The notes under the pieces were generated by a model. The model did not search any database. It was not told where the DNA came from and saw only the letters and a program-made list of their open reading frames with translations. DNA of 64,000 bases from Dastarcus helophoroides (lineage: Eukaryota; Arthropoda; Insecta; Coleoptera; Bothrideridae). The position numbers and the translations under genes are program-made. Location: assembly GCA_028583605.1 (NCBI GenBank), contig CM053325.1, positions 37,685,435 through 37,749,434 on the forward strand, written 5' to 3'. Each line of letters starts with the position of its first letter. Position 1 is the stretch's first letter. Shown here one piece after another: positions 24,510 through 36,179 of the stretch.

Positions 24510-27500
24510 GACTTGTTGAATTATTTACATACTTGAGAATTAGGTATTAATTGCCTGCAGCCAACCGCAGTTCTAGTTATTTAATAATTTTATTATACTC
24601 AATGAAAATCTTTGAATTAAGTAATATTTTTTCTAATTTTATTTTCTAAGGAAATGTGCGAATTTATTTCGCTGGTACGTTCCGAATCTAAAAGTTTGGT
24701 AGTTGATAATTTTATTACCTAATAAAGTATGTATTATCTGTACTTCCAAGTAGTTTCAAGTCTTTGAGAGTAGCAAGACAGTCTACAGAAATCTTTGAAT
24801 CAAATAATGGTTTTCCTAATTTTATTTGTAAGGATAAGGTGCGAATCTATGTCATTGATATACAGGGTCCCCCAACAAAAACTTGACCCCCCTTATAATT
24901 AAAAAAGCGAAAAATATTTTAGAATTCTATATGTTCATCAGTCTAACCTCTATTGACCCCCACTTTAAAATTTCAAATAGAACTACCCTACTCATAATAC
25001 ATCGTTTTTACGCCCCTTTCGTTGCAAATACAACGGTGCATTGCTTTTAAAATCGGTTAAAAATTAAAAACGAAAAGTTGACAAACCGAGATTCATGTAA
25101 CGGTATGAGACGGTATGAGAGGTTCACCTATTTTTCGGCCTTGTAAAGTTGATTTCTTAAAAAACATTTTATAAACTTTTAATGAATCAGGGTGCCTTAT
25201 ATATTGGATATATTTGTTCATATATCATTAACATTTTTTTTAAATGAAAACACGTGTTTCTTCACCAAGGTAAAGTAAACTTACTTAATGTCTATTTTAA
25301 GGATTCTTTACTTGTAGTCCATTAAATGTATAAAAATTTAACATATTTTTTTTGTATTAAAGTGGCAAGTGTGCTCTGAAAGAACTGAAACATGTGGCAT
25401 AGTTACTCCAGTATCGTGTTCTTGCATGGCGTAGTTCAAAGCACACTAGCCCTCTTTTTACAAAAAAAAATGTAATTTCTGGCAAGTGTAATAGTCTATA
25501 ATTAATAACCATTGAAAATGGATATCAAGAATGAAATATTTTTGAAAAGCTTTTTAAACATTCTTTTTCTTGGCGTGAAACAATTGTATTTCTATTTAAA
25601 AAAAAATATTGAAGATTTGTGATACTGCAAATTGAATCGCCCTGTATATAAGTAATATATCCAATTTCAAGTCACCATTCAAGGGCTTCTTTTTTTATGA
25701 AATTGACTTTATAATGTTGAAAAATGGGTGAACACCCCTGGCGATTTACACTATTACAAGAATGTGGGTTTGTCAAGTTTACGTTTTTAATTATCAAATG
25801 ATTTCAAAAATCGATGCATCAGTGTATTTTCGATAAAAAGGGCTTTAAAAATGATGTACCACAAGTAGGGGTAGTTCTATTTAAAATTGTATAAAGTGGA
25901 GGTTGATAGGTTGGGGGGATAAATATATCAAGTTGGCTTGACCATCACAAACGGGATCAAATTTTCGTTGGGAGATCCTGTATAATGAATCTCTGCGTTT
26001 GGTAATTGAAGATTTTTTTATCTAATTGAGTGTGTATCATCTACACTATTAAGCAGTTTTAAGTCTGTGAGACAGGAATTTTTGAATGAAGTAATTATTT
26101 TCTAATTTTAATTTGTTTGGATAAGGTGCTAAGTTCGTTGGTAAGTCTTGAATCTGAGCGTTTGGTAATTAAAGATTTTTTTACTTCATTGGCTATGTTT
26201 TGTCTACAACTGTAAACAGTTTTACTACTGTGACAGCAACATGACACTCTATAAGTCTACCGGAATTATTACATCAAGTAATGCTTTTCCTTATATTAGT
26301 TTAATAATTTTATTTAACATTAAACATAATATTTCCGGTCAATAAGAGTTCACCATGAAGAATTATATTAGTTTGTTGGGGTGAGGTGCAAATCAATATC
26401 GCTGATATGTCCCGAATCTATGTTTGGTAGTTAAAGATTTTTTCACTTAATTTATACGTATTGTCTACACTCGCAAGCTGTTTAAGTTTCTGAGGATAAA
26501 TGACAGTCTATAGGAAATTTTGAATGTACTCGCACTTTTTCTAATTCTAGTTAATCAGGGTAAGGTGCGAATCCGTATCGTTGGTATGTCCTGTTTGTAG
26601 TTGAAGACTTTTTTACCCAATAAGTTACGTATTACTTACTCGTAAGCAGTTTCATGTCTATAAGAGCAATATGAATATGACAGTCGACAAAAATTTTTTA
26701 ATCAACTCATACCTTACTTTTTCCCACTCTTCAAACTGTATCTTTATTTGGTGGCTGTAGATTAAATCAAGGCAATTGGCAATATATGATTATTTTACAT
26801 AATTAATTTTCCTTTGCACACAAACAATTTGTAGTCTCTAACAGCCTTATTAAGGTTTATATAAATTTTAACATCATTTCATGTTTCTTCTTCATTTATG
26901 CAGTTTTATTAATATAGTTTTATTTAGCTGATAAGTCTTGAATCTGGAAACTTTTAATTGCTTTACATAATAAACCATTTATTTTTAACAATTTAAGTCT
27001 TTAACAACTACATTATAATTGATAGAAATTTTAAAACAACCCACGCTTTTGTCATATTTCTTAATTTTAAAAGAGCAGTTTCATTTGTTTGCTATGTTAT
27101 GACTCTAAGCAATTGGCATCGCTAGATTTTTTTTGCATAATTACCCATTTCTTGTCTCTCACAAAGTATTCAAAGGCTGAACCAACATATATAGTCGATA
27201 CAATTTTTGAAACCCCTCATGCTTGTCCCAGTTTTAAAAGAGCAACTTCATTTACTTGCTATGTTATGACTCTAAATGATTTGTAACTTTAGATTATTTT
27301 ACATAGTTACCTACATTTCGTTTAAGTTCAGAAACAATCTAAAAATTTACCAGCAATATTACATTTGATACGAGTTTTTTGTAGCAACTCATGCTTTCTC
27401 ATTTCATCTCAATTTTAAAAAAGCAACTCTATTTGCTAGCTTTGTAATGATTATGACTGTAAGCTATTGGCAACCCTAAATCATTTTACATAATTATCCA

Positions 27501-27590
27501 TCCTTTATCTATGCTCACAAACAATTCAAAATCTCTAACTGGAATATTACAGTCGATACGAATTTTTAAAATATGAGTTTGTTTTAAACC
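24510..27590. repeat. diverged satellite-like tandem array, unit about 170-210 bp
   Basis: About ten units. Left units share GGTGCGAATC, TCGCTGGTA(C/T)GTCC, TTTGGTAGTTGAAGATTTTTT, AAGCAGTTT(C/T)AAGTCT, ACAGTCTATAA and TTTTCTAATTTTA. Units on the right (26760-27590) share AATTGGCAA, ATTATTTTACATAATTA, CTCACAAACAATT, ACAGTCGATACGAATTTTT, ACTCATGCTTT and GAGCAACTTCATTTGCTAGC. The two halves grade into one another at 26570-26950, so they are one array with two diverged unit types. A giant palindrome (24861-25982) splits one unit. Frames inside (for example 27089-27286) are repeat-derived. Confidence 0.75.
24861..25982. mobile_element. giant palindromic element, family PAL-2
   Basis: Starts TACAGGGTCCCCCAACAAAA and ends TTCGTTGGGAGATCCTGTA, its reverse complement. 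The arms match inward for about 540 bp each (shared AAATAGAACTACCC, TTGACAAACC, TTCACCCATTTTT, TTGGATATATT), meeting near 25410 between GTGTGCTCTGAA and TTCAAAGCACAC. A local duplication CGGTATGAGA lies at 25099. The element is inserted in a tandem-array unit with TA at both edges. It encodes no protein. Its termini resemble PAL-1 only in TACAGGG. Confidence 0.8.
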
Positions 27591-28889
27591 CTGCAACTGC
27601 AAAATCTCTCCATTTAAAAGTATTCTCGTGGAAGTAATGCCTAAATGACCAAAAACTTATTAGGGTAGGTTGAGAACAAATTTGGGTTCAATTATACAAA
27701 AAAAAAAATGCTGAGTTTTTCTGTAAAATGAGTATACCATATTCTCAGAACTTTGACTCCCAAGATAAGAAGCATCTTGTAGAACTGTCTCCTCGGCGGC
27801 TCGTGAAATCGTTCTAACTGTTGTTTCACATTTATACTACAAAAAGGTGCGTCAAAAAATCCAACTTCCATTTGTTTGTGCCATTAACATTCTTACGAAT
27901 TCGCGGTGTTCTCGTTATACACATCGAAACGTATCTCGGGGCGTTCTTGATAAATAAATGCGGTAATTGAGAAAGTAAAGTTCGAATGTTCCCACACTAG
28001 ATCCTGCATCTTGGGTTGATATGGTACGAACGATACGAGTGACATCTCTAGTTATTCTTTGAGCACACACACCCAGGTTTTACCATTTCCTTGAAGATCA
28101 GTGGGTTACGTCATTTGTTTCGTTATTTTTATTCTTCGTAGCATAAATGTGTAGTTATTTAGCGGTCAATTAATCATTACCCAAGAATGCTCTCTAACCG
28201 CGAACTAGTTATTTAATGTGAACGTTTTACATTCATAATGCGGAGCACATTACTGGGAAATTGGCTCTTTATCGTATATGTGTTAATTTTTATTGCAACT
28301 AATACGTGACATACGAAGATAATTTAACCTTAAATTGAACTGTTCTGGAAAATTATGTATTAATTACAAGTGAGGTTTTTGATTTCCACCTTGATTTGAG
28401 CAAATTAAAATTCCTAATTTGGTTTGGAGACCCTAAAATAAGCTGATTTATTTACCAAGCAATTACCGAATTTATTACATTTTTTCAATCAACTTTCTTC
28501 TATTAAAAAATTCATTCTTATCAAAAGCCAGTAGCTAGGGCTTGTAAATAACGCTTTGTAATTTTCAAACATTTGCTCGTGTTTTCAATACGATTATTAT
28601 TCAGCGAGTTATTGCTTACCAAAGTCAAAAATGACTTTTGTTGTTTGAACCACTACAATTCAGTTAGAATTGACTATACAGGGCTCGGTGATAGGTCAGA
28701 TTAAATAAAATTTTATGCTGATGGTCACACTATGATTGTATCACTAGTGGACAACACAAATTTAAAAAAAAAACTCGCCATGGTTTTCTTTTGATTATTG
28801 AAAAACTATTAAGGGTAAAAAAATATGTAAAAATTAGAAACTTGGCACTTTAATTTGTTTATTTTTTATTTTTCCTTATAAAATTTCCT
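27591..28889. promoter_or_regulatory. gene-free stretch with a GC-elevated island, candidate enhancer
   Basis: Bases 27775-28260 are GC-elevated (CTCCTCGGCGGCTCGTG, GAATTCGCGGTGTTCTCG, GTATCTCGGGGCGTTC) and hold homeodomain-like cores (GTCAATTAATCATTACC near 28165; CATAAATGTG near 28142). No frame is open for long. The remainder is ordinary AT-rich DNA. Regulatory role is inferred. Confidence 0.25.
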
Positions 28890-28923
28890 TATATATATAT
28901 ATATATTATATATATATATATAA

Positions 28924-28963
<40 letters not shown>
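28890..28963. repeat. (TA)n microsatellite
   Basis: Nearly pure TA dinucleotide for about 74 bp, broken by TTATA near 28907 and by TAAGTGATAT at 28921-28930. The frames crossing it on both strands are artefacts. Confidence 0.95.
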
Positions 28964-28967
<4 letters not shown>

Positions 28968-29022
28968 AGAAAATCTTGAGTTACCTAAAGACAAGTTTCT
29001 GAATATAGTAGATATCATCGAA

Positions 29023-29256
29023 CTTGAAATACAGAACTTGTCCCTGAAACCAAAAAAGATTAAAAAACACAAAAACGTTGCTCTAACGCGTTTCGACAGC
29101 CAAGCTGTGATCTTCAGTATATCTCTGAAGATGACAGCTTGGCCGTCGAAACGCGTTAGAGCAACCTTTGTTGTATTTTTTAATCTATCTTGGTTTCAGG
29201 GGACAAGTTCTGTATTTCAGTTTTTGAAGATAACCAAGGACCAGTCCGTTCCACCA
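29023..29256. mobile_element. foldback element, family FB-A, copy 5
   Basis: Left arm begins CTTGAAATACAGAACTTG and carries CCCTGAAACCAAAAAAG and GTTGCTCTAACGCG; the right arm mirrors it and continues to ACCAAGGACCAGTCCGTTCC. The right-arm hairpin is GACAGC-TTG-GCCGTC followed by GAAACGCG (29133-29153). As in copy 2 the far-left tail is missing. The 121-codon frame at 28924-29289 merely reads through the microsatellite and this element. Confidence 0.85.
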
Positions 29257-29796
29257 AACCAAAATCATCGAACTTGCACCTTACCCTAGATTTTTAATTA
29301 AGTTACCTAGTATGTCGTCTGGGAGATTTTCCAAAGAAAGTCATCATATATCGCAGATCCACTTAAGTTTCTTAATTATTTGATGACCTCGCGATTTTTT
29401 GCATGAAAATCGATGATTAATAACATTATTACACGTTGTGTTCAGTGTCATCATAACCTGTTTAATTTCGAAGTAACATAGATTTTTTATTGCAACGACA
29501 ATAGAGTTCAATTATATAGAATTTTATGTGTTTCATTTATCAATCTTGACCTTGCGAATGATGTTAACATGTTACAATTGACCAGTTCAACAATAACAAC
29601 TCATAATATATGTCGGTAAACTGTTTCTATAAAAACACATCGCCACGGGTTTTCGCAACATCTTTAATTGATTTTAATTTTCTTCGAGAACAAATAAAAT
29701 CCATTAGGTTCGCTATGATAACGCTCCACTTATATTATTCATTTAGTGAATTTTATTTTGCTTTTTTTTAACCTGTCCTTTATAATACGCAAATAA
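29257..29796. other. gene-free AT-rich DNA
   Basis: Nothing recognised. Confidence 0.4.
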
Positions 29797-30240
29797 TACA
29801 GGGTGGGTCAGAAAGAATAGACCAACGCTAAACTGGAAATACTAGTCACAAAAGTATTACGTTTGAGCTCGACATGCCTCATATGAACGCTGCTGGTTTA
29901 CGAAATACAGGGCGTGCAAAGTTTAAATTTTATTCTGAAATTTCTCAATAATTCAATAAGTTTTGATGCTCTAAATCTAAAAATTGCAAATTTTATGTTT
30001 TTGGTGAAAGCATTACAAATTTTAAGCTTATTTTGATCTGTCTCCTAGACTTAAAACAAATAGAGAATATAAAAGAACAATTAATTTTAGAAAGAAAAGG
30101 TACTCTTGTTTAAGTTGTCCAAATCAATCGGTTTGTAGGATATTTTGAAAACTTTAATGTATCTTTTATGGTTGTTTAAGGCGCAGATTATTACTAAATA
30201 TTTTCCAATTTGAAGAAAATGAAACTTTCCACAAATAGGT
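29797..30240 (+). mobile_element. giant palindromic element PAL-1, copy 2 (left arm only)
   Basis: Starts TACAGGGTGGGTCAGAAAG and follows the PAL-1 left arm through CCAACGCTAAACTGG, ATACAGGGCGTGCAAAG, TTTATTCTGAAATTTCTC and AAGGCGCAGATTATTACT. The mirrored right arm is absent before the next copy at 31927. It serves as an empty-site reference for the nested element in copy 3. Confidence 0.7.
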
Positions 30241-31926
30241 AGTCTAACATAATCCAGGTTTCAGCTCGGACGACTAATAAATTAATACTCTTCTCATCAT
30301 CTAGTTCCACACATCCCCGAAATTCTTTTTTTTTTTAAATTTTATGTAAAACATAAAAATGATACGGTTTTCAAAAGCCAAAACTTGATTATGTGTAAAC
30401 ATAGATATTTCATGATCTGCAAATGCAATCGCTTCATTATGTACAAACATCATAGCAAGATATTTTTTCAAAGAAAAGTTACATCAGTTACAGCAGGTTT
30501 CCGCTCGTGTTACTTTGCGTCGTCTAAAGAGAATATCTGGTTAAAACTAGACGCATTTCTAGGGAAGATTTATCAAATTAAACAAAAAATAATCAACTAA
30601 TGCATTGATCCTCCATTAGGCGTTATTTATGGTACTTGTCGAGTTAAGGTAAAAATTTTCGATAATACGTTGCCCAGATTTGAAACGCCATATTTTAATT
30701 TACCAGATATTATGTTAGACACAATGAGGATCGTTATAGTTACCCACCAAATAGTTTAGAATACAATGGAACGTCAATTACAGACTGTAACTCATTTTAG
30801 CAGGGTATATCACGATGATACATTTTTGATCAGAGTAAGCTTAACAATGTAGTTGTTCGATAAATCACTTTAAATTACTAGTTTGATGAAAAGCATTTAT
30901 CCCGCTGAACGGTGTTGATGCAATTACAATGGCCGCACTAAATAATGAATAAGATCGTCGACATGAACCGCAACATGTGTTAGACATCAACGAGATCCCT
31001 GACGATCCAACATGCAGATTTTTTCTCTCACACACACTTTTTTTGCTAGGCGCTATGCGATTAGATAAATCCATCACCATCTTTACAGCATCAGTACCTT
31101 TGCTGCTTTTTAGGTTAAAGTAACATTTTCTATTCACTCGGAATTCATCTATTTTCAACACCTTACCAGAATCGTGCAGGCGTCATACTCGAGAATGCCA
31201 TTAATTGTTGAAATAGAAAATATATTTATGCTTTTGACAGTTAAATTATTAAGTGTTTGTGCGAATAATGTACGTGAATGCTGCTGAATTCTTAACCAGA
31301 TGATACGCTTAATAACAAACCGCGAATAATTATTATAATAAGATATTACTTTGTGGCGATTATTTATAAATATGGGAATAATTGTTTTTATACATAGCTT
31401 TTTCGCATAGACGCTTATAATTAAATAGTATGGGAGCATACATTACCATTTACCATATGCCACCTATTTTTTCGACATTGATTTTTTCACTTGTAAATCA
31501 ATCAAATCAAAGCCTAGAATTAGTGTCACACGAGGCAGACTAATCATTTAATTATACATTTCAATAAATTGAACGAAAGTTCATTCGAATCTCATAAATG
31601 GGTTACTTGTACCTTGTAAATTAAAAATTTTTGAGTCTGCATATAATGAAATTTAAGTATTGGAAAATGAAGTTTCCCCTTTGCAAAATTATGTAATTAC
31701 GATGTTTGCTCTTGCAGATTTTGTCTACGTCTGTACGCGACGAATTCTTCGCATCTGCGTGACACATTTGTTAACAATAAAATCACTACGTTTGTGTCTG
31801 TATTTTCAAACCGCGAAGTTTTTACGTTGCACATGATAAAGTTTTGGCCTCTGCAGATCATAAACTATCTAATTTTAAAAATGAAGTTTCCGTACTGACA
31901 AAATCAGTATACATATACATATTCCT
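30241..31926. other. mostly gene-free DNA between two PAL-1 copies
   Basis: Apart from the doubtful minus-strand frame at 30865-31194 and the adjoining frame at 31155-31439, whose end overlaps a possible donor (CTG/GTAAGG on the minus strand), I see no gene or repeat. Confidence 0.35.
30865..31194 (-). CDS. unrecognised open frame of about 110 codons, doubtful
   Basis: Minus-strand frame open from an upstream TGA to the TGA at 30865. It has a less AT-driven codon mix than neighbouring frames and includes VLKIDEFRVNRKCYFNLK, then a cysteine-rich patch SNTCCGSCRRS. No start codon lies in its first third, so it would need to be an internal or terminal exon; AGs are available but no convincing pyrimidine tract was seen. 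The product matches no family I know. Chance remains likely. Confidence 0.15.
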
Positions 31927-33812
31927 ATAGAGGGTGAGTCAGAAAGAATGAGCCAGCGCTAAACTGAAAATACAAGATCCGAAAATATTACGATTGAGCT
32001 CAATATGCCTCATACCAATGTCGCTGGTTTAGTAGATGCAGGGCGTTCAAAGTTTAGATTTTATTCTGAAATTTCTCAATAATTGAGAAAGTTTTGAAGC
32101 TATCCATCTATAAATTGTAAGTTTTATGTTTTCTGTTGTAAGGATTAGGAATTTTAAATTTATTTTGACTTTTCTCCATAGGAGCGCTAGTTTCGCCAAA
32201 TTAATTATAGAAATTAAAACATATTTCTTTTTGTCTGATGAGTTGCACTAAAGCAAATAGAAAAAATTAAAGAGCAATTAATTCTAGAAAGAAAAGATAC
32301 TTCTGTTTAAGTCATCTAAATCCATTGATTTGTAAGATATTTGCAATTAAAGTTTTCGTGGTTTTTCAAGGCCCAGATTATTAGAGGAAAAAGTCCGAAT
32401 AAGGGCCCTCATTTCGTTACTTAAACGGCTTACGTATTTAAAACCTGAAAATTGGCATATCGTTAGTCTATAGACTTATAAATAATCCTTTCACGTTAGA
32501 ATTTTTCCAATGTAAAAGAAAATAATAATATTAAATTAAACCTGAACTGTCGGTATTTTTTAACTTATGATCAGAGTGTTTGTAATATGGACCCCGCCAA
32601 AACGAACACAAAAGTGGTATGTAATATAAAATGTTAAAATAAACTTTTATTGGAATTTAAATTTGATTTCAAAAAATTCCTTTTTCTTTTGTTACGGAAC
32701 CTAGCGGCAAAATATTAAACGGCGAAACCATTTGTTTAGCCTTTTTTAAATTTTGGGGCTTAGGGAAGATTCATTTTCTCTAGTGTCTTTTAATAGCACT
32801 TTTGGCGCACTTCCAGACCTTGCTAATCCATAATAAGTACAACATTTAAGTATTGGTGGCCAATGGACCCATTTATATTATGACATTTTAAGGGGCCCAT
32901 ATTAGCAAAAAAACATTATTAGGAAACAAACACTAAATTTTTTTACAGGTTTGGGCATTTCAATAAAAAATAATAAAACTTTATATAGTATCACCTATTT
33001 GGTTAACAGTCGTAATTATATACATTTTTAAATATGCCAAATATCTTACTAACAACTTACCTTAACAAAATACTTTAATTTTCAAAAATACAAATTTTGC
33101 TATAAAATATTAAAAATAAAAAACAAAAACCGAATGTGAAATCGAATAATTTTAGCTTTCAGTTACACATGTTTTAAGTATTTGCTAAAAGATGTCACTT
33201 AGTAAACTAGCATGACTTAATAGGGGCCCATATTAAATGCAAGGTCCATATTCCATTTCCTCTACTATATCTTTTTTATATTTGAAGAAATTAGTTCATC
33301 AAGAAGAATTACATTCTCTTTAGGAATTGGGATAGATATTCCAAAAAGCATCTTTTAAGAATAGAACAATCATAACAAAATACATTGAACCGCAAATAAC
33401 TTGAAAACCGATAGATTTAGACGACCCAAACAAGAGTAACTTTTCTTTGTAGAACTTATCGTCCTTGTATATTCTCCACTTGTTTTAAGCATAACTTAAC
33501 AGATAAAAATAATAGGTTTTACTTTACGTAAATAATAATGTGAAACCAGCGCTTTCTAGAGGCAAGGTCAAAATAAACTGAAAATTCGTAATTCTCACAC
33601 CAAAATACATAACATTTTCAAATATTAAATTTAAAGCATTAAAACTGTCTCAGTTATTGAGAAATTTCAGAATAAAATTTAAACTTTGAACGCCCTGCCC
33701 TGTATCTCTTAAACGAGCTACTATGATATAAGATATGTTGAGCGCAATAGTAATATTTTGGTGTGTTTACCATTGTTGACCATTGGCCCATTCTTTTTGA
33801 CTCACCCTGTAT
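31927..33812. mobile_element. giant palindromic element PAL-1, copy 3, with nested insertion
   Basis: Left end TAGAGGGTGAGTCAGAAAG and right end TTGACTCACCCTGTA are inverted repeats with arms of 450 bp or so, homologous to copy 1 (GCTAAACTGAAAATACAAG; ATGCAGGGCGTTCAAAG; AGTTTCGCC). Removing the nested element at 32384-33262 restores about 1,005 bp of host element. No coding capacity. Confidence 0.8.
32384..33262. mobile_element. nested TIR element, 879 bp, TA target duplication
   Basis: Ends are GAGGAAAAAGTCC and GGTCCATATTCCATTTCCTC, imperfect inverted repeats. TA lies on both sides (32382-32383 and 33263-33264). Joining the flanks gives CAGATTATTACTATATC, which matches the uninterrupted PAL-1 copy 2 (CAGATTATTACTAAATA), so the boundaries are certain to about one base. 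The interior repeats GGGGCCCATATTA and ATATGGACC words but no transposase was found. TA duplication fits the Tc1/mariner/pogo superfamily. Confidence 0.8.
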
Positions 33813-33829
33813 AACGATATTTGCAATTA

Positions 33830-34660
33830 AAGTTGAAACCTAATAATAAAATTTTCGAAGAATGTTTCTAACATTTTTGAAAATATCAAATAAAAAACAC
33901 AGAATACTCACAATTTTAAAGAAGTACGAAGTTAACATTTCGAAAAAATTCGATTTTCAAAATTAAATTAAAATTTCGATAACGTTTTAAAGAAAGATGA
34001 AAGTATCGAGAAAAGGTCAAAATTTTAAAAAGGTGGATGTTTGAAAATATCTAAATTTTGAAGAAAGTCAAAATTTTCAGAATCAGTCAAAATTTTTAAA
34101 AGTCTAAACTTTCATTAAAAATTGATTTCTTCAAAACTAAGAAACTTTATTAATGATGAAAACAACAACATATATTAAAAATTCCACGATGTTTCGATAA
34201 ATATTTGCTATGACCGGACCCGGTTTCGCTTTTCAGCATCATGGGCGTCTAAACTTAATTCTCATCTAAAGCTTTAATTTGAGGTGTGTTCAGATCAAGC
34301 TGCTCGTTAAATGAAACCAGATCCGGTAACAGCCAATACTTATCGAAACATCGTGTAATTTTTAATATCTGTTGTTGTTTTAACCGTTAATATAATTTAA
34401 TAGTTATGAATATTGAAAAATTCCGCTAAGTAAGGGTTAGAAATGTCAATTAATTGATTTCTTTAAAAGCAGTGGAAATTTTGAAAAATTTTTATAAACA
34501 TTTGAAAGACATTTAAAATTTAAGAAAAGTTCTAAAAGTCTCAAAAATTTCGAATTTTTGGCAAGTCAAGATTTTCAAAATGTAAAAATTTAGAATGTCT
34601 AAATTTTAAAAATCTCAAAATTTTAAAAAAACCGATTTTTTGTAATTTTTTTTAGTCGTT
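33830..34660 (-). repeat. degenerate AT minisatellite-like array, A-rich on plus strand
   Basis: Same unit family as 4140-7181 in the opposite orientation: AAAGTCAAAATTTT, TTTCGAAAAAA, AAGTCTAAA. A palindromic element sits inside (34147-34394). Confidence 0.65.
34147..34394. mobile_element. palindromic element, family FB-B
   Basis: Arms 34147-34229 and 34310-34394 are inverted repeats sharing AACAACAACA, ATATTAAAAATT, CACGATGTTTCGATAA and CCGGA(C/T)C(C/T)GGTTTC. On the minus strand the left arm reads ATGATGCTGAAAAGCGAAACC, that is GATG, a small stem GC-TGAAAA-GC, then GAAACC. This is the same general arrangement as the FB-A hairpin, although the sequences are otherwise unrelated. No protein. 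Confidence 0.7.
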
Positions 34661-36179
34661 AGATCCAAGAAATTATGATGTAAACCTTCCTTTTTTAGTG
34701 TTTGCTATTTATATGAATAGAGCGATATAGAGACCCCGTGCAGAATTTAAAAATAGTAAAACCCAATACATACATAGAATGTAAGGTACCTGAACCTCAT
34801 AACTGACCCCGGGCTCAGAAATTCTCTCAGAGGGCCTAATCTTGTGTTTGAGATGAAACCTGATCTGAAACTTGGGAATCTATCCATCATATCTTCTAAA
34901 ATTGTCACATTTTACGAATAAAATGTGTTTATAATCTACTTTGATTAATGTCAGCGAATATTTAAAATGTTGGATGCTGCTATTACGGAAACAGTAATAC
35001 GTAATTTTTGCTTTAACCTATAAAAATTATTGGCAAGCTATTATCTTTATTATTTATTTTCAAGTACATCGTGTAATACCTATTTTTACAATTAAACAGT
35101 TCTAAAAATCTCTGTACTATGAAATACACCATTAAAATATTATATGCGCATCGTAAACCTGTTTAATAAATAAATACATATAAGTGGAAAACGCTTAATT
35201 TATTAGCGTTTACATTGTTTCGACTTAAAATGTTTAACTGACAGAAATTTATTATTATTAGGAATTAAATAAATTACTGTCGTAATATAGTACGCTTGTA
35301 TAATTTAGTTCAAATATTTTTCGTTTTATATTAATTTGGAAAGATAAAAAATTAGTGTAACCTATATGTTTATGCATTGAAAACAACATAAAGAACATAA
35401 TTTATTTATTATCTACTAGTGAGAATTAATTAAAAAATAGTATACATATATCAGAATTTGATTTCAATATTTTGCAATGTAACCTTTGACCAAGCGCGAT
35501 GGCTCTAAATTACAAAAGATTTTTTTTCCTTAAAATGCTCTCCAAAAGTAAAAGTTCAACGTGCGATATATCTTATTGCTTTTACATCCCGAGCTGCGTC
35601 ATTAACATATTGATTAGGATCATATTTTAGTTATTATATTTAGGAATTTGTTCTGCAATAAGAAATTAGAATTTTATATTGAGATGCAACGCATATTAAT
35701 TAAAAACAATTTTTTCCATAAAAAATAGATTAGTATTAAAATAAAATTGTGGGCATATTAAATTAAAGCAGAATTGATTAAGATGTTGACATCTAAGATA
35801 TATGAGCGTGAGACGTTGTTTTCCACATTGAGCATTAAATCTCGTACTTTCGATTTCTACTTGCTAACTGTTTTTTCTCAACTCACACAACATTTGCGGC
35901 ATTGACTGTTCATGTTCAGAAATAATGAATAATAATCAAAATGTCTTAGCATGTAAACTTTGGCACACGAGTCAAATATATATTTTTTTACCTAAGGGAA
36001 GTGGTCTATCCTATTAAAGGGATGTTTGTGTTGTAGAATTTGATTCTTAAGCTGGTGTGATGTTGAATTAAATATTGTGTACAAGACATAATTCTTAAGC
36101 ACTCGAAAACTCTTCGACAATAGCCGTGAAAGACAATGCATAAACTGCTGGGAGCAATCAGTGGTTTACCAAAAGCATA
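34661..36179. other. gene-free AT-rich DNA
   Basis: No gene or repeat recognised. The minus-strand frame at 36006-36206 runs into the following GC island and has no motif. Confidence 0.4.

Noticed and set aside
28866..29289. Frames of 68 and 121 codons on opposite strands with IYIYIY repeats
   Set aside because: They read through the (TA)n microsatellite and FB-A copy 5.
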